A stretch of DNA of 64,000 bases from Paracoccus alcaliphilus (GCF_028553725.1 NZ_CP067124.1:3110001-3174000), one strand, 5' to 3'. Positions 44,598 through 55,937 are shown, counted from the stretch's first letter. The notes: a model not told the origin generated them from the letters alone. Program-made: numbers and translations.

Positions 44598-45101
44598 TCA
44601 CTTGCCGTCCAGCGCCGCCTCGTTGACGCCGCCATCGGCAATGGCGGTCATGTGCCGATCACCGCTGCGGGTGCGTTCCAGACATTCCTGAAGGATCGCG
44701 CCATCCCCATCCAGCCCCAGCCGGTTGGCGAAACTGCGCAGGCAGCCATAGCCCGCGATCGCATAATGGACCATGCGCTGATATTGCGAGATGATCGCGG
44801 CGTCCTGCGCGTCCTCGTCGCCGAAATCGGTCTCGATGGCGTGGCGCTTGGCCTCCAGCGTCAGCCCCTCCATGCCCTTGCAGATCTCTCCGGTGGGGTC
44901 GGTGTCATGGCGTTCGCACAGCTCGGCCAGAACCTCCATGCCGCGCGCGATGCCCTGATTTCCGGCGATCAGCGCCTCGGCCAGTTCGCGCGATTTGGCG
45001 TGGCGACCAAGCTCGGTCACGATGGGCAGGGCCTGCTTGCAGGCGGAGTAGAGATCCTTCAACTGGTCCAGATACAGATCCTTCAGATCCTTGATGGTCA
45101 T
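44598..45101 (-). CDS. Ferritin-like DUF892 (YciF-type) protein
   Basis: A 167-aa four-helix protein of the DUF892 family, stress-linked in enterobacteria (YciE/YciF) and thought to bind a di-metal centre. It begins MTIKDLKDLYLDQLKDLYSA and contains IVTELGRHAKSRELAEALIA, ICKGMEGLTLEAKRHAIETD and VHYAIAGYGCLRSFANRLG, where Glu and His residues sit in helices as metal ligands. AGGGAGG precedes the ATG. A much longer upstream frame is the antisense of the ABC exporter gene. The substrate is unknown. Confidence 0.85.
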   Translation of the reverse strand: MTIKDLKDLYLDQLKDLYSACKQALPIVTELGRHAKSRELAEALIAGNQGIARGMEVLAELCERHDTDPTGEICKGMEGLTLEAKRHAIETDFGDEDAQDAAIISQYQRMVHYAIAGYGCLRSFANRLGLDGDGAILQECLERTRSGDRHMTAIADGGVNEAALDGK

Positions 45102-45248
45102 TGTTGCCTCCCTTCGATACTGGTCACGCGAATGCAACCGCCCTGCCCCGGCTTCGTTCCATCGGTTGACAAAGATGAACCCGCACAGGATCCCTGCCCC
45201 ATTGGTCAACCCGGCTGACCCGCAGACCCGATTGCAGAAGGTGCCCCC

Positions 45249-47102
45249 ATGTTCGGCTGGTTCGAACGCCGCATAGAGCCCTATCCCGACGCCGCGCCCG
45301 GCATGCCGCCACGGACATTGACGCGGTTCGTGCTGCATTACAGCCGGGGCGCATGGCTGTGGCTGGTGCTGCTGGCCGCAGGTTCGGCCGTAATCGCGGT
45401 GATCGAGGTCATGCTGTTCGGCTATCTGGGCGATCTGGTGGACCGGCTGTCCCAGACCGCAAGGGACGAGTTCTGGCAGATCGAGGGCGGGCGCCTGTTC
45501 CTGATGGCGGTGCTGCTGCTGGTGGTCCTGCCGGTGCTGAACACGCTCAGCAGCATGGTGCTGCACCAGACCCTGATGGGCAATTACCCGCAGCGCATCC
45601 GCTGGCAGGCGCATCGCTATCTGCTGCGCCAGTCCATCGGCTATTTTCAGGACGAATTCGCCGGACGGATCGCGCAGCGGCTGATGCAGACCGCGCTGGC
45701 GGTGCGCGAGGTGGCGATGAAGGTCATGGATGTCGGCACCTATGTCGTGGTCTATTTCATCGGCGCCCTGCTGCTGGCGGGCAGTCAGGACTGGCGGCTG
45801 GCGCTGCCCTTCGCGGCATGGGCGGCGGCCTATGGCATCATGCTGTGGCAGATCGTGCCGCGTCTGGGGCGGGTCTCGCAGGCTCAGGCGGATGCGCGCT
45901 CGGCCATGACCGGGCAGGTGGTGGACAGCTATACCAATATCGCCACGGTCAAGCTGTTTTCCCATTCCGCGCGCGAGGAATCCTGGATGCGTCGGGGCAT
46001 GGATCGCTTTCTGCATACGGTCCATGCGCAGATGCGGCTGTCCAGCATTCAGGACATCGCGCTGAACCTGATCAACGTGGCGCTGGTCGCCGCCGTCACC
46101 GGGCTGGGCCTGTGGCTTTGGTCGCGCGGCCAGATCGCGGTCGGCGCGGTGGCCGTGGCGGTGCCGCTGGCCCTGCGGCTGAACAACATGGCGCATTGGA
46201 TCATGTGGGAATTCGCCTCGCTGTTCGAAAATATCGGCACGGTGCGCGACGGCATCGCGGGCCTTGCCCTGCCGCGCGAGGTTCTGGACGCCCCCGATGC
46301 GCAACCCCTGCGGCCCGGTCCCGGCGCGGTCAGCTTCGATCACGTCACCTTCCGCTATCGCGGGATGGAAGGTGCCCGGCCGCTGGCGGTTCTGGACGAC
46401 CTGTCACTGTCCATCACCGCGGGCGAGCGGGTGGGGCTGGTAGGACGTTCCGGCGCCGGGAAATCGACGCTGGTCAACCTGCTGCTGCGCTTTCACGATA
46501 TCGAATCGGGGCGCATCACCATCGACGGGCAGGACGTCGCGACGGTGACGCAGGACAGTTTGCGCGCCGCCGTGGGCGTGGTGACGCAGGACAGCTCGCT
46601 TCTGCATCGCTCGGTCCATGACAACATTGCCTATGGCCGCCCCGACGCCACCGAGGATCAGATCGCCGGGGCGCTGCGCATGGCCGAGGCCGAGGGATTC
46701 GTGCCCGACCTGACCGACAGCCTCGGGCGGCGCGGGCTGGCGGCCCATGTCGGCGAACGCGGCGTCAAGCTGTCGGGTGGCCAGCGCCAGCGGATCGCGA
46801 TTGCGCGGGTGGCGCTGAAGGATGCGCCGATCCTGATCCTCGACGAGGCGACCAGCGCGCTGGACAGCGAGGTCGAGGCCGCGATCCAGTCCCGGCTGGA
46901 GGCGCTGATGGCGGGCAAGACCGTCATCGCCATCGCGCACCGCCTGTCCACCATCGCCGCGATGGACCGGCTGGTGGTGATGGATCAGGGCCGCATCATC
47001 GAACAGGGCAGCCATGCCCAGTTGCTGGCGCAGGGCGGGCTTTATGCGCGGCTGTGGTCGCGACAGTCGGGCGGCTTTCTGGACGTGGACGACCTCGGCT
47101 GA
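45249..47102 (+). CDS. ABC transporter, fused permease and ATPase (exporter type)
   Basis: A 617-aa half-transporter. The N-terminal domain has six predicted helices (WLWLVLLAAGSAVIAVIEVM, VVVYFIGALLLAGSQDWRLA). The C-terminal ATPase has Walker A LVGRSGAGKSTLVNLLL, Q-loop GVVTQDSSLLHRSVHDNIAYG, signature VKLSGGQRQRIAIARVAL and Walker B ILILDEATSALDSE with the H-loop AIAHRLSTIA. It probably acts as a homodimer. Lipid, drug and peptide exporters share this layout and no neighbour suggests a substrate. Confidence 0.88.
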   Translation: MFGWFERRIEPYPDAAPGMPPRTLTRFVLHYSRGAWLWLVLLAAGSAVIAVIEVMLFGYLGDLVDRLSQTARDEFWQIEGGRLFLMAVLLLVVLPVLNTLSSMVLHQTLMGNYPQRIRWQAHRYLLRQSIGYFQDEFAGRIAQRLMQTALAVREVAMKVMDVGTYVVVYFIGALLLAGSQDWRLALPFAAWAAAYGIMLWQIVPRLGRVSQAQADARSAMTGQVVDSYTNIATVKLFSHSAREESWMRRGMDRFLHTVHAQMRLSSIQDIALNLINVALVAAVTGLGLWLWSRGQIAVGAVAVAVPLALRLNNMAHWIMWEFASLFENIGTVRDGIAGLALPREVLDAPDAQPLRPGPGAVSFDHVTFRYRGMEGARPLAVLDDLSLSITAGERVGLVGRSGAGKSTLVNLLLRFHDIESGRITIDGQDVATVTQDSLRAAVGVVTQDSSLLHRSVHDNIAYGRPDATEDQIAGALRMAEAEGFVPDLTDSLGRRGLAAHVGERGVKLSGGQRQRIAIARVALKDAPILILDEATSALDSEVEAAIQSRLEALMAGKTVIAIAHRLSTIAAMDRLVVMDQGRIIEQGSHAQLLAQGGLYARLWSRQSGGFLDVDDLG

Positions 47103-47116
47103 GTGCCAACGACAAA

Positions 47117-47145
47117 GGGCCGCCCTTTCGGGCGGCCCCTGTCTT
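47117..47145. terminator. Terminator between the ABC exporter and tuf
   Basis: GGGCCGCCC-TTTC-GGGCGGCCC (47117-47138) followed by CTGTCTT on the plus strand and AAA-to-TTT on the minus strand. It lies between the convergent ABC exporter (ends 47102) and tuf (ends 47164) and can serve both. Confidence 0.8.
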
Positions 47146-47163
47146 AAGCGAATGATGTTGCGA

Positions 47164-48339
<1,176 letters not shown>

Positions 48340-48396
48340 GAGGGCCTCCTGATCGCGGGGCATGGCTGACGGCCCCGATTTTGACGTGCGCCGCGA

Positions 48397-48424
48397 TGTA
48401 TAAGGCGGCAGGGGAAAAATCAAG
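48397..48424 (-). promoter_or_regulatory. Putative tuf promoter
   Basis: On the minus strand CTTGATT (48418-48424) is followed after 15-16 bases by TATACA (48397-48402), about 58 bases before the tuf ATG. Spacing is slightly short but the boxes are good. Confidence 0.5.
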
Positions 48425-48536
48425 GGCGCTCGGGCAGGGAAACGGTTACGCTGGCACGGGAACCACGACGCGGCGTCCCACGTTTCTGTCGCGGAACGTC
48501 CTGCCGGATCGGCAGCGACAGCAAGAGGATGAAAAG

Positions 48537-49400
48537 ATGAGCCTTGTGAAGACTTTGGGGCGCGTCGCCGCCGGCGTTGTCCTGGCCAAGGGCCTTGGGG
48601 CCGCCATGCAGCACCGCCAGCAGCAGACAACCCGATCGGGCAGCGGCCAGCCGGGCGATTCGGGTCAGTCCCGGCAGGGCGGGTTGCTGGGCGAGTTGTT
48701 CGGCAACAATCTGGGCCGGGAAGGCGGAGGTCTGGGACAGATTCTGGGCGGCAGCCGCAACAGTGGCGGCGCCACGTCTTATGGCGGGCCGAATTCGCCC
48801 GGCGCGCAGGGCGGGCTGGGCGGCATGCTGGACCGGCTGACGCAGCAGACGCGCGGCGGCAGCGGCTCGTCCGGCGGGTTTGGCGATCTGCTGGGCGGAT
48901 TGCTTGGCGGCGCGGCAGGGGGTGCGGCGGCTGGCGGGCTGGCGCAAAAGGGCGCCCAGCCCAGCAATGACGCCACCTTCGGAGAACTGTTCAACGACGC
49001 CGTGTCCCATGATGCCGAGCCCGAGGTGGCACCCACGCCCGAACAGAACGCCGTTGCCGGGCTGATGCTGAAGGCGATGATTCAGGCCGCCAAATCGGAT
49101 GGCAAGATCGACGATGCCGAAAAGCAGCGCCTGCTGGGCGAGTTGGGCGATCTGGACGAGGACGAACGCCAGTTCATCCGCGAACAGATGGCCGCCCCGG
49201 TCGATGCCGAGGCGCTGGCCCGCGAGGTTCCCGAAGGGCTGGAGGCGCAGGTTTATCTGATGTCGCTGATGGCCATCGATCTGGATCACGAGGACGAGGC
49301 GCGTTATCTGGATGCGCTGGCCCGTGCGTTGAAGATCGACCGGGCGCAGGCAAATCAGATCCATGACGAAGCCGGGGCCAAGCGGCTTTACAACAGCTGA
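48537..49400 (+). CDS. TerB-family (DUF533-like) tellurite-resistance-type protein
   Basis: A 287-aa protein. The N-terminus ([20 protein letters not shown]) is followed by a Gly/Gln/Ser-rich stretch to about residue 130 with [20 protein letters not shown] and [20 protein letters not shown]. The C-terminal half is a TerB-like helical domain: [20 protein letters not shown], then [20 protein letters not shown] and [20 protein letters not shown]. TerB domains bind metal or lie in stress systems; no direct evidence exists for tellurite resistance here. GAGG precedes the ATG. It is monocistronic, divergent from tuf and convergent with parC. Confidence 0.78.
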   Translation: MSLVKTLGRVAAGVVLAKGLGAAMQHRQQQTTRSGSGQPGDSGQSRQGGLLGELFGNNLGREGGGLGQILGGSRNSGGATSYGGPNSPGAQGGLGGMLDRLTQQTRGGSGSSGGFGDLLGGLLGGAAGGAAAGGLAQKGAQPSNDATFGELFNDAVSHDAEPEVAPTPEQNAVAGLMLKAMIQAAKSDGKIDDAEKQRLLGELGDLDEDERQFIREQMAAPVDAEALAREVPEGLEAQVYLMSLMAIDLDHEDEARYLDALARALKIDRAQANQIHDEAGAKRLYNS

Positions 49401-49424
49401 TCCGGGCCGGGCCAGTCAGGTCTT

Positions 49425-49453
49425 GCAGGGGCGCCGTTCTGCGGCGCCCCTGC
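49425..49453. terminator. Hairpin between the TerB-like gene and parC
   Basis: A perfect 12-bp stem, GCAGGGGCGCCG-TTCTG-CGGCGCCCCTGC, lies between convergent genes ending at 49400 and 49458. It lacks a T-run, but position and stability fit a bidirectional terminator. Confidence 0.65.
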
Positions 49454-49457
49454 TGAT

Positions 49458-51680
49458 TCAGGCAAAGCGGTTGTCGCGGGGGAAGCCGCGCGGGGCCATG
49501 CGGCCGGCGCTGGCGCGCTTGCCCAGCCATTCGCTCAGATCCGGCTCGGTCCGGGTCTTGCCGCCACCCATCGGCCAGCTGAGCCCATCAGCCAGCGTCA
49601 GACATATCGCGTCGGACAGCCCGCCATCCTTGAACTTCTGCAAGCGGACGCCCTTGCCGCGCGACATTTCGGGCAGCTCGGTCAGCGGGAAGACCAGCAG
49701 CTTGCGGTTCTCGCCCACCACCGCGACGTGATCGCCGCTGACCGCGCGGCACAGCAGCGCATCGCCGTTCAGCACCTGCTTGCCGGATTTCGTCTGCGCC
49801 AGAATATCGCCCGCCGCCACGACGAACCCGTCGCCGGCCTTCGAGGCGAGCAGATATTTCTCGCCCTCGCGCCAGGGGAAGACCGCGATCACCTCGGCCT
49901 CGTTCGGCAGATCGATCATCAGCCGCAGGGGTTCGCCCATACCGCGACCGCCGGGCAGGTTGTTGGCGGGCAGGGTATAGAAGCGGCCATTGCTGGCAAA
50001 GACCATCAGCTTGTCGGTGGTTTCCGCATGCAGCGCCAGTCCGGGGCCGTCGCCATCCTTGAATTTCAGCTCTGCGTCCAGCGGCTGATGGCCCTTCATC
50101 GCGCGGATCCAGCCCATCTTGGACAGGATCACGGTCAGCGGCTCTCGCTCGATCATCGATTCCAGGTCGATGGGGGCCACATCGGCGGCCTCGGTGATCA
50201 GGGTGCGGCGCAGGCCTTCGGGCGTGGATTTGCCAAAGAGGTTGCGCACCTCTTTCAGTTGCTCGGTGACGCGGGCCCATTGCGCGGCTTCGTCGCCCAG
50301 CATCGCCTGCAAGGCGTCGCGTTCCTCCAGCAGGCTGTCGCGTTCGGCGCGAAGTTCGATTTCCTCAAGCTTGCGCAGGGCGCGCAGGCGCATGTTCAGG
50401 ATCGCCTCGACCTGCACATCGTTCAGGCCGAATTCGGCCATCATCACCTTTTTCGGCTCATCCTCGTTGCGGATGATCTCGATCACGCGGTCAAGGTTCA
50501 GATAGGCGATCAGATAGCCTTCCAGCACCTCCAGCCGGGCGGCGATCTTTTCCAGCCGGAAATTCGCGCGGCGCAGCAAAACCTCGCGGCGGTGATCCAG
50601 AAAGGCGCGCAGCACCTCTTTGAGGCTGCACACCTTGGGCACGCGACCGTCGATCAGCACGTTCATGTTCATGCTGAACCGGATTTCCAGATCGCTGACC
50701 CTGAACAGCGCCGCCATCAGCTGCTCGGGATCGACGCTGCGGGTCCTGGGCTCCAGCACGATGCGGACATCCTCGGCGGATTCGTCGCGCACATCGGCAA
50801 GGATCGGAATGCGGCGGGTCTGGATCAGTTCGGCCAGACGCTCGATCAGCTTGGATTTCTGCACCTGATAGGGAATTTCAGTGATGACGGTCTGCCACTG
50901 GCCGCGGCCCAGATCCTCTTGTTCCCATTTCGCGCGGACCCGGAAGGCCCCCCGCCCGGTGCGATAGATCTCGGCAATCGTTTCGCGGCTTTCGACGATG
51001 ACGCCGCCGGTCGGGAAATCCGGACCCTGAATGATATTGGCCAAGGTGTCGTCGCGGGCCTCGGGCATCTTGATCAGATGCAGGCAGGCGTCGATCACCT
51101 CGTGCAGGTTATGGGGCGGCACATTGGTCGCCATCCCCACCGCGATGCCCGACGCGCCATTGGCCAGCAGGTTCGGGAAGGCCGAGGGCAGGACGATGGG
51201 TTCGGTCAGCGTGCCGTCATAGTTCGGGCGGAAATCGACCGCATCCTCGGCCAGTCCGTCCATCAGCGATTCCGAGGTCTGCGCCAGCCGCGCCTCGGTA
51301 TAACGCGCGGCAGCCGGGTTATCGCCGTCGATATTGCCGAAATTGCCCTGCCCGTTCACCAGCGGATAGCGCATGGCGAAATCCTGCGCCAGCCGCGCCA
51401 TCGCGTCATAGATCGCGGCATCGCCATGCGGGTGATAGTTGCCCATCACGTCGCCGGTGATCTTGGCCGATTTGCGGAAGGCCCCGTTCGGCACCAGCCG
51501 CAGCTCGCGCATCGCATAGAGGATGCGGCGATGCACCGGCTTCAGCCCGTCGCGGGCATCGGGCAACGCGCGGTGCATGATCGTGGACAGCGCATAGGTC
51601 AGATACCGTTCACCGATGGCGCGGCTCAGCGGTTCGGACTGGGTGTTCTGTTCGGGGTCGATGGGCGTATCTTCTGACAT
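49458..51680 (-). CDS. parC: DNA topoisomerase IV subunit A
   Basis: Decatenating type II topoisomerase subunit (740 aa), partner of ParE. The catalytic tyrosine is Y127 in [14 protein letters not shown]. The quinolone-determining region reads [14 protein letters not shown] (81-94), with Ala at 88 where E. coli ParC has Ser80. Beta-pinwheel repeats follow after ~residue 500 ([40 protein letters not shown]). The start at ATG 51680 ([11 protein letters not shown]) fits ParC; the frame extends upstream without homology. The GyrA-box is absent, supporting ParC rather than GyrA. Confidence 0.94.
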   Translation of the reverse strand: MSEDTPIDPEQNTQSEPLSRAIGERYLTYALSTIMHRALPDARDGLKPVHRRILYAMRELRLVPNGAFRKSAKITGDVMGNYHPHGDAAIYDAMARLAQDFAMRYPLVNGQGNFGNIDGDNPAAARYTEARLAQTSESLMDGLAEDAVDFRPNYDGTLTEPIVLPSAFPNLLANGASGIAVGMATNVPPHNLHEVIDACLHLIKMPEARDDTLANIIQGPDFPTGGVIVESRETIAEIYRTGRGAFRVRAKWEQEDLGRGQWQTVITEIPYQVQKSKLIERLAELIQTRRIPILADVRDESAEDVRIVLEPRTRSVDPEQLMAALFRVSDLEIRFSMNMNVLIDGRVPKVCSLKEVLRAFLDHRREVLLRRANFRLEKIAARLEVLEGYLIAYLNLDRVIEIIRNEDEPKKVMMAEFGLNDVQVEAILNMRLRALRKLEEIELRAERDSLLEERDALQAMLGDEAAQWARVTEQLKEVRNLFGKSTPEGLRRTLITEAADVAPIDLESMIEREPLTVILSKMGWIRAMKGHQPLDAELKFKDGDGPGLALHAETTDKLMVFASNGRFYTLPANNLPGGRGMGEPLRLMIDLPNEAEVIAVFPWREGEKYLLASKAGDGFVVAAGDILAQTKSGKQVLNGDALLCRAVSGDHVAVVGENRKLLVFPLTELPEMSRGKGVRLQKFKDGGLSDAICLTLADGLSWPMGGGKTRTEPDLSEWLGKRASAGRMAPRGFPRDNRFA

Positions 51681-51817
51681 GCCGCATTGGATAGGCCCGC
51701 AGGCGTCGCCGGTCCAGACGGAAATTCCACCAGCGGAACAGCTTTGCCGATCGTGGCGTTGACCGGCTGGCTGCGCTAGACCAGAACGCGTGTGAACGAG
51801 GGGGACATTTTCAGGCC

Positions 51818-52348
51818 ATGATTCGACTGTTTCTGTTGATCGTGCTGACATTGGCAGGCTTCGTGCTGCTGCTGAACGCCTTTGGCGATCCGGTCGCGCG
51901 TCCGGTGGCCAAGACCCCCGCGCCCGTCACCGAAACCCCGCCCGTCCCGGATGAGGCAACCCTGTCCGAGGCCCTTGGCGAAGGCGCGGGCACCGGCGCC
52001 GATGGCACGCCACCCGCCGATCTGGTGCAGGTCACGTCGCAAACGCCCGAACAGATCCAGCGTTTCCCCGGCCCGCCGCTGGAACCATCGCCCGAATATG
52101 CCGGGCGCACGCCTCCGCCCGCAGCCGCCGCCCTGCCTGAGGGCGCGCAGGGTCCGTTCATGGTCATCACCGGCAACCGGGTGAACATGCGGGCCGGTCC
52201 CTCGACCAGCGATGCGGTGCTGACCGCGCTGGACGGCGGCACCCAGGTCGAGGCGCTGGGTCCGACAGGTGGCGACTGGGTCAATATCCGCACGCCGGGC
52301 GGTCAAAGCGGCTATGTCTCGGGGCAGTTCCTGCGGGCGGCGAACTGA
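51818..52348 (+). CDS. SH3-domain exported protein
   Basis: A 176-aa protein with an N-terminal hydrophobic segment ([20 protein letters not shown]), a Pro/Thr-rich linker, and a bacterial SH3 (SH3_3) domain at ~113-174 ([39 protein letters not shown]). Such modules usually bind cell-wall peptides. It precedes an SDR gene with 1 bp between stop and start, so the two are likely co-transcribed, but no joint function is evident. Confidence 0.8.
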   Translation: MIRLFLLIVLTLAGFVLLLNAFGDPVARPVAKTPAPVTETPPVPDEATLSEALGEGAGTGADGTPPADLVQVTSQTPEQIQRFPGPPLEPSPEYAGRTPPPAAAALPEGAQGPFMVITGNRVNMRAGPSTSDAVLTALDGGTQVEALGPTGGDWVNIRTPGGQSGYVSGQFLRAAN

Positions 52349-52349
52349 T

Positions 52350-53168
52350 TTGGCCGGTCGGGTTCTGATCACCGGCTGCTCGTCCGGCATCGGGCTGGAC
52401 GCCGCACGCCGGTTGCGCGACGAGGGCTGGCAGGTCATCGCCACCTGCCGCAAGGCGCAGGACATCGCCGCCCGACAGGCCGAGGGCATCGACTGCCTTC
52501 ATCTGGAACTGGCCGATCCCGACAGCGTGGCGGCACTGGCCGCGCAGGTTCTGGCCGATGGCCCGCTGGACGCGCTGGTCAACAACGCCGCCTTTGCCCT
52601 GCCCGGCGCGGTCGAGGATATTCCGCGCGGCGCGTTACGCTCGATCTTCGAGGCCAACCTGTTCGGCACCCATGACCTGACCACGCGGCTGATCCCGCAT
52701 TTCCGCAAGCGTGGCGGGCGGATCGTCAATATCAGCTCGGTTCTGGGACTGGTCGGCATCCCGTGGCGCGGCCCCTATGTGGCGACGAAATTCGCCCTTG
52801 AAGGACTGACCGATGTGCTGCGGCTGGAAATGCAGGGCACGGGCGTTCACGTCATCCTGATCGAGCCCGGCCCGATCGCCAGCCGCATCCGCGAAAACGC
52901 CATCCCGCATTTCGAGCGCTGGGTGAACTGGCAGGCCAGCCCGCGCGCCGACGAATACCGCGCCAGCCTGCTGAAACGGCTGTATGAACCATCGGGCAAG
53001 GACCGGTTCGAACTGCCGCCCGGCGCCGTCAGCGACCGGATCGTGACGGCACTGACCGCCACCCGCCCTGCCCCGCGCTATTACGTCACCACGCCGACCC
53101 GAATCGCCGGAATCGCCCGCAGGCTGATGTCCACACGCGCACTGGACTGGTTCGCCCGACGCAGCTAG
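52350..53168 (+). CDS. Short-chain dehydrogenase/reductase
   Basis: Classical SDR (272 aa) of unknown substrate. The Rossmann motif is LITGCSSGIGLDAARRL, then LVNNAAFALPG, the catalytic Ser region IVNISSVLGLVG and YVATK with the active-site Tyr and Lys. A proposed TTG start at 52350, directly after the SH3 gene stop, places the nucleotide fold right at the N-terminus. ATG 52314, inside the upstream gene, is the alternative and would add 12 residues. The C-terminal PRYYVTTPTRIAGIARRLM resembles sterol/retinol-type SDRs. Confidence 0.85.
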   Translation: MAGRVLITGCSSGIGLDAARRLRDEGWQVIATCRKAQDIAARQAEGIDCLHLELADPDSVAALAAQVLADGPLDALVNNAAFALPGAVEDIPRGALRSIFEANLFGTHDLTTRLIPHFRKRGGRIVNISSVLGLVGIPWRGPYVATKFALEGLTDVLRLEMQGTGVHVILIEPGPIASRIRENAIPHFERWVNWQASPRADEYRASLLKRLYEPSGKDRFELPPGAVSDRIVTALTATRPAPRYYVTTPTRIAGIARRLMSTRALDWFARRS

Positions 53169-53212
53169 GGTCTGGCGAATCGCGATTTCGCGACCGTGAA
53201 AGGTGGCCTTGC

Positions 53213-53410
53213 ATGCTGGACAGCCCGCTCTTCGTCATTATCGCGCTGGCGATGCTGGCGGTGCTGGTGATCCTTGCAACCGGCATCGGCGGCTTTGCCC
53301 GTGGCGGAGAATTCAACCGCCGCAACGGCAACCGGCTGATGCGGTGGCGGATTATCATGCAGGCCGTCGCCGTGGCGCTGATCCTGCTGCTTGTCTGGCT
53401 GAAGGGTTAG
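53213..53410 (+). CDS. Twin transmembrane helix small protein (HIG1-like)
   Basis: A 65-aa membrane protein with two helices (LFVIIALAMLAVLVILATGI and RIIMQAVAVALILLLVWL) joined by a basic loop, GGEFNRRNGNRLMRWR, which is the hallmark of HIG1-type proteins. Mitochondrial relatives associate with cytochrome oxidase; in Rhodobacterales the gene commonly precedes a cobalamin adenosyltransferase and etfBA, as here. AAAGGTGG precedes the ATG, and only 2 bp separate its stop from the next start. Confidence 0.82.
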   Translation: MLDSPLFVIIALAMLAVLVILATGIGGFARGGEFNRRNGNRLMRWRIIMQAVAVALILLLVWLKG

Positions 53411-53412
53411 CA

Positions 53413-53985
53413 ATGGTTGTCCTGAACAAGATCTATACCCGCACCGGCGACAAGGGCGATACCGCGCTGTCGGATGGCAGCCGCGTCGCCAAGCACGACC
53501 CGCGGGTCGAGGCCTATGGCACCGTGGACGAGCTGAACGCGACGCTGGGTCTGTGCCGCCTTCATGCCACAGGCGATCTGGCCGAATGGCTGGCGGTGAT
53601 CCAGAACGACCTGTTCGATCTGGGCGCCGATCTGTCGCGCCCGAACATGGCGGCGGACGATCAGGCGGGCTATCCAGTGCTGCGCATCATCGACGCGCAG
53701 GTCACCCGGCTGGAATCCGAAATCGACGCGATGAACGCCGATCTGCAACCGCTGCGCAGCTTCATCCTGCCCGGGGGCTCGGCGCTCTCGGCCTATCTGC
53801 ATCTGTCGCGCACCGTCGCCCGCCGGGCCGAGCGTCGCGCGACCGAACTGGCGGCCGGCGGGGATGCGAATCCCGCCGCCATCCGCTATCTGAACCGGCT
53901 GTCGGACTGGCTTTTCGTGGCCGCCCGGCAAGCCAATGAAAACGGGACGCAGGACGTCCTGTGGGTCCCCGGGGCCAGCCGTTAG
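53413..53985 (+). CDS. Cob(I)yrinic acid a,c-diamide adenosyltransferase (PduO type)
   Basis: Adenosylates cob(I)alamin with ATP to form coenzyme B12. The 190-aa protein begins MVVLNKIYTRTGDKGDTALS, the ATP-binding loop of PduO enzymes, and continues DPRVEAYGTVDELNATLGLC and SFILPGGSALSAYLHLSRTV, then RRAER, with the conserved Arg residues of the active site. It sits between the HIG1-like gene and etfB, a frequent arrangement in this family. Confidence 0.93.
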   Translation: MVVLNKIYTRTGDKGDTALSDGSRVAKHDPRVEAYGTVDELNATLGLCRLHATGDLAEWLAVIQNDLFDLGADLSRPNMAADDQAGYPVLRIIDAQVTRLESEIDAMNADLQPLRSFILPGGSALSAYLHLSRTVARRAERRATELAAGGDANPAAIRYLNRLSDWLFVAARQANENGTQDVLWVPGASR

Positions 53986-54093
53986 CGCCCGCATTCGCAA
54001 ACGCAGCGTCGAATGCCGTTTTCGACCTGTGCAAGCCAGCAACCTGCGGCTAACACTGCCCCCGACGAAGTTGTAATCAAGGGAGAGAAGCCG

Positions 54094-54852
54094 ATGAAGG
54101 TTCTCGTGCCGGTCAAGCGAGTGATCGACTACAACGTTAAGGCTCGGGTCAAGGCTGATGGGTCCGGTGTCGATCTTGCGAACGTCAAGATGTCGATGAA
54201 CCCGTTTGACGAGATCGCGGTGGAAGAGGCGATCCGGCTGAAGGAAAAGGGCGTCGCGGAAGAGGTGATCGCGGTTTCCATCGGTGTCAAACAGGCGGCC
54301 GAGACGCTGCGCACGGCGCTGGCGATGGGCGCGGACCGGGCGATTCTGGTCGTGGCTGCCGATGACGTACATCAGGATATCGAGCCGCTGGCGGTGGCCA
54401 AGATCCTCGCCAAGGTCGTGGAAGCCGAAGCCCCGGGCCTCGTGATCGCCGGCAAGCAGGCGATCGACAACGACATGAACGCCACCGGCCAGATGCTCTC
54501 GGCGCTGCTGGGCTGGAGCCAGGCGGCCTTTGCCAGCAAGATCGAGATCGAGGGCGAGGCGGCGAAAGTCACCCGCGAGGTCGATGGCGGGTTGCAGACC
54601 ATCGAGGTGAAACTGCCCGCCATCGTCACCGCCGATCTGCGCCTGAACGAGCCGCGCTATGCCAGCCTGCCCAACATCATGAAGGCGAAGAAGAAGCCGC
54701 TCGATGAAAAGACCGCCGCCGATTACGGCGTCGATGTAAGCCCGCGTCTGGAGATCGTCTCCACCCGCGAGCCCGAGGGCCGCAAGGCCGGCATCAAGGT
54801 CGGCTCGGTGGATGAACTGGTCGGCAAACTGAAAGAAGCGGGGGTGATCTGA
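54094..54852 (+). CDS. etfB: Electron transfer flavoprotein beta subunit
   Basis: AMP-binding subunit of ETF, which carries electrons from acyl-CoA and other dehydrogenases to ETF-quinone oxidoreductase. The 252-aa protein starts [20 protein letters not shown] and contains [20 protein letters not shown] and [30 protein letters not shown] precedes the ATG. Its stop overlaps the etfA start by one base. The sequence is, from memory, nearly that of Paracoccus denitrificans. Confidence 0.96.
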   Translation: MKVLVPVKRVIDYNVKARVKADGSGVDLANVKMSMNPFDEIAVEEAIRLKEKGVAEEVIAVSIGVKQAAETLRTALAMGADRAILVVAADDVHQDIEPLAVAKILAKVVEAEAPGLVIAGKQAIDNDMNATGQMLSALLGWSQAAFASKIEIEGEAAKVTREVDGGLQTIEVKLPAIVTADLRLNEPRYASLPNIMKAKKKPLDEKTAADYGVDVSPRLEIVSTREPEGRKAGIKVGSVDELVGKLKEAGVI

Positions 54853-55778
54853 TGGCTGTTCTGCTGCTTGGAGAAGTCACGAATGGCGTGCTGAACCGCG
54901 ACGCCACGGCGAAGACGGTAGCTGCGGTGACGGCGCTTGGCGAGGTGACGGTGCTCTGCGCCGGGGCCTCGGCGCGCGATGCCGCCACCGAGGCCGCGAC
55001 GATCGAGGGCGTCGCGAAGGTGCTGGTGGCCGAGGATGCGCGCTATGGCCACCGTCTGGCCGAACCCACAGCCGCGCTGCTGGTCAGCCTTGCGGGCGAT
55101 TACGACCACATCGTCGCCCCCGCCACGACCGATGCGAAAAACGTCATGCCGCGTGTGGCGGCGCTGCTGGATGCGATGATCATCTCGGACGCCTCGAAAA
55201 TCGTCGATGCCGAGACGTTCGAGCGCCCGGTCTATGCCGGCAACGCCATCCAGGTGGTGAAATCGCGCGATGCCAAGAAGGTGCTGACCATCCGCGTGGC
55301 CAGCTTCGACGCGGCCCCCGATGGCGGCAACGCCCCGGTCTCGGATGCCGCACTGGCCGATGACCCCGCCCTGTCGAAATGGGTGGGCGACGAGGTCGCG
55401 GCCTCGGACCGCCCCGAACTGACCTCGGCGGGCCGGGTGGTCTCGGGCGGTCGCGGTGTAGGTTCCAAGGAACAGTTCGCGATCATCGAGGCTTTGGCCG
55501 ACAAGCTGGGTGCCGCGGTCGGCGCCTCCCGCGCGGCGGTGGACAGCGGTTACGCCCCGAACGACTGGCAGGTCGGCCAGACCGGCAAGGTGGTCGCTCC
55601 CGAGCTTTACGTGGCGGTGGGCATCTCTGGCGCCATCCAGCACCTCGCCGGCATGAAGGACAGCAAGGTGATCGTCGCCATCAACAAGGACGAGGAAGCC
55701 CCCATCTTCCAGATCGCCGATTACGGCCTCGTCGGTGACCTCTTCACAACCGTCCCGGAACTCACCGAAAAACTCTGA
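54852..55778 (+). CDS. etfA: Electron transfer flavoprotein alpha subunit
   Basis: FAD-binding subunit of ETF (308 aa). It begins [20 protein letters not shown]; the FAD-binding C-terminal half contains [40 protein letters not shown] and [20 protein letters not shown]. The crystallised P. denitrificans ETF has, as I recall, an almost identical sequence. A G/C-rich repeat and a clear terminator follow. The downstream hbd gene feeds the same fatty-acid and butanoate pathways. Confidence 0.96.
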   Translation: MAVLLLGEVTNGVLNRDATAKTVAAVTALGEVTVLCAGASARDAATEAATIEGVAKVLVAEDARYGHRLAEPTAALLVSLAGDYDHIVAPATTDAKNVMPRVAALLDAMIISDASKIVDAETFERPVYAGNAIQVVKSRDAKKVLTIRVASFDAAPDGGNAPVSDAALADDPALSKWVGDEVAASDRPELTSAGRVVSGGRGVGSKEQFAIIEALADKLGAAVGASRAAVDSGYAPNDWQVGQTGKVVAPELYVAVGISGAIQHLAGMKDSKVIVAINKDEEAPIFQIADYGLVGDLFTTVPELTEKL

Positions 55779-55845
55779 CCCCAATCTTTGGTGTCATAAA
55801 TATCCCGGGGGAGTCGCGCGACCGCGCGACGGGGGCAGCGCCCCT
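55779..55845. repeat. Intergenic repeat copy 2 (after etfA)
   Basis: Starts immediately after the etfA stop: CCCCAATCTTTGGTGT, CATAAATATCCCGGGGG, then the perfect palindrome GTCGCGCG-AC-CGCGCGAC (55813-55830) and GGGGGCAGCGCCCC. It shares its left part with the sequence after glyS at 21131, and I recall similar sequences as abundant intergenic elements in Rhodobacteraceae. Confidence 0.6.
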
Positions 55846-55855
55846 TCCCCGCCAG

Positions 55856-55879
55856 CCGCCCCCAGCCGGGGGCGGTTTT
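55856..55879 (+). terminator. Terminator of etfBA
   Basis: CCGCCCCC-AGCC-GGGGGCGG followed by TTTT, about 80 bp after the etfA stop. Confidence 0.85.
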
Positions 55880-55937
55880 GCGTTGCAGCCCATGCCCGCC
55901 CGCCCTATCGTCGCCACAACGAATATTGGGGGCAAGC

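Noticed and set aside
44598..46343. Long minus-strand frame extending the DUF892 gene upstream
   Set aside because: Only the last 167 residues match a family and have a ribosome-binding site; the rest is antisense to the ABC exporter.
48340..48536. tRNA or nusG/secE genes next to tuf
   Set aside because: I looked for a tRNA-Trp or a cloverleaf with a GGTTCRA loop and found none; the gap holds only the promoter-like boxes.
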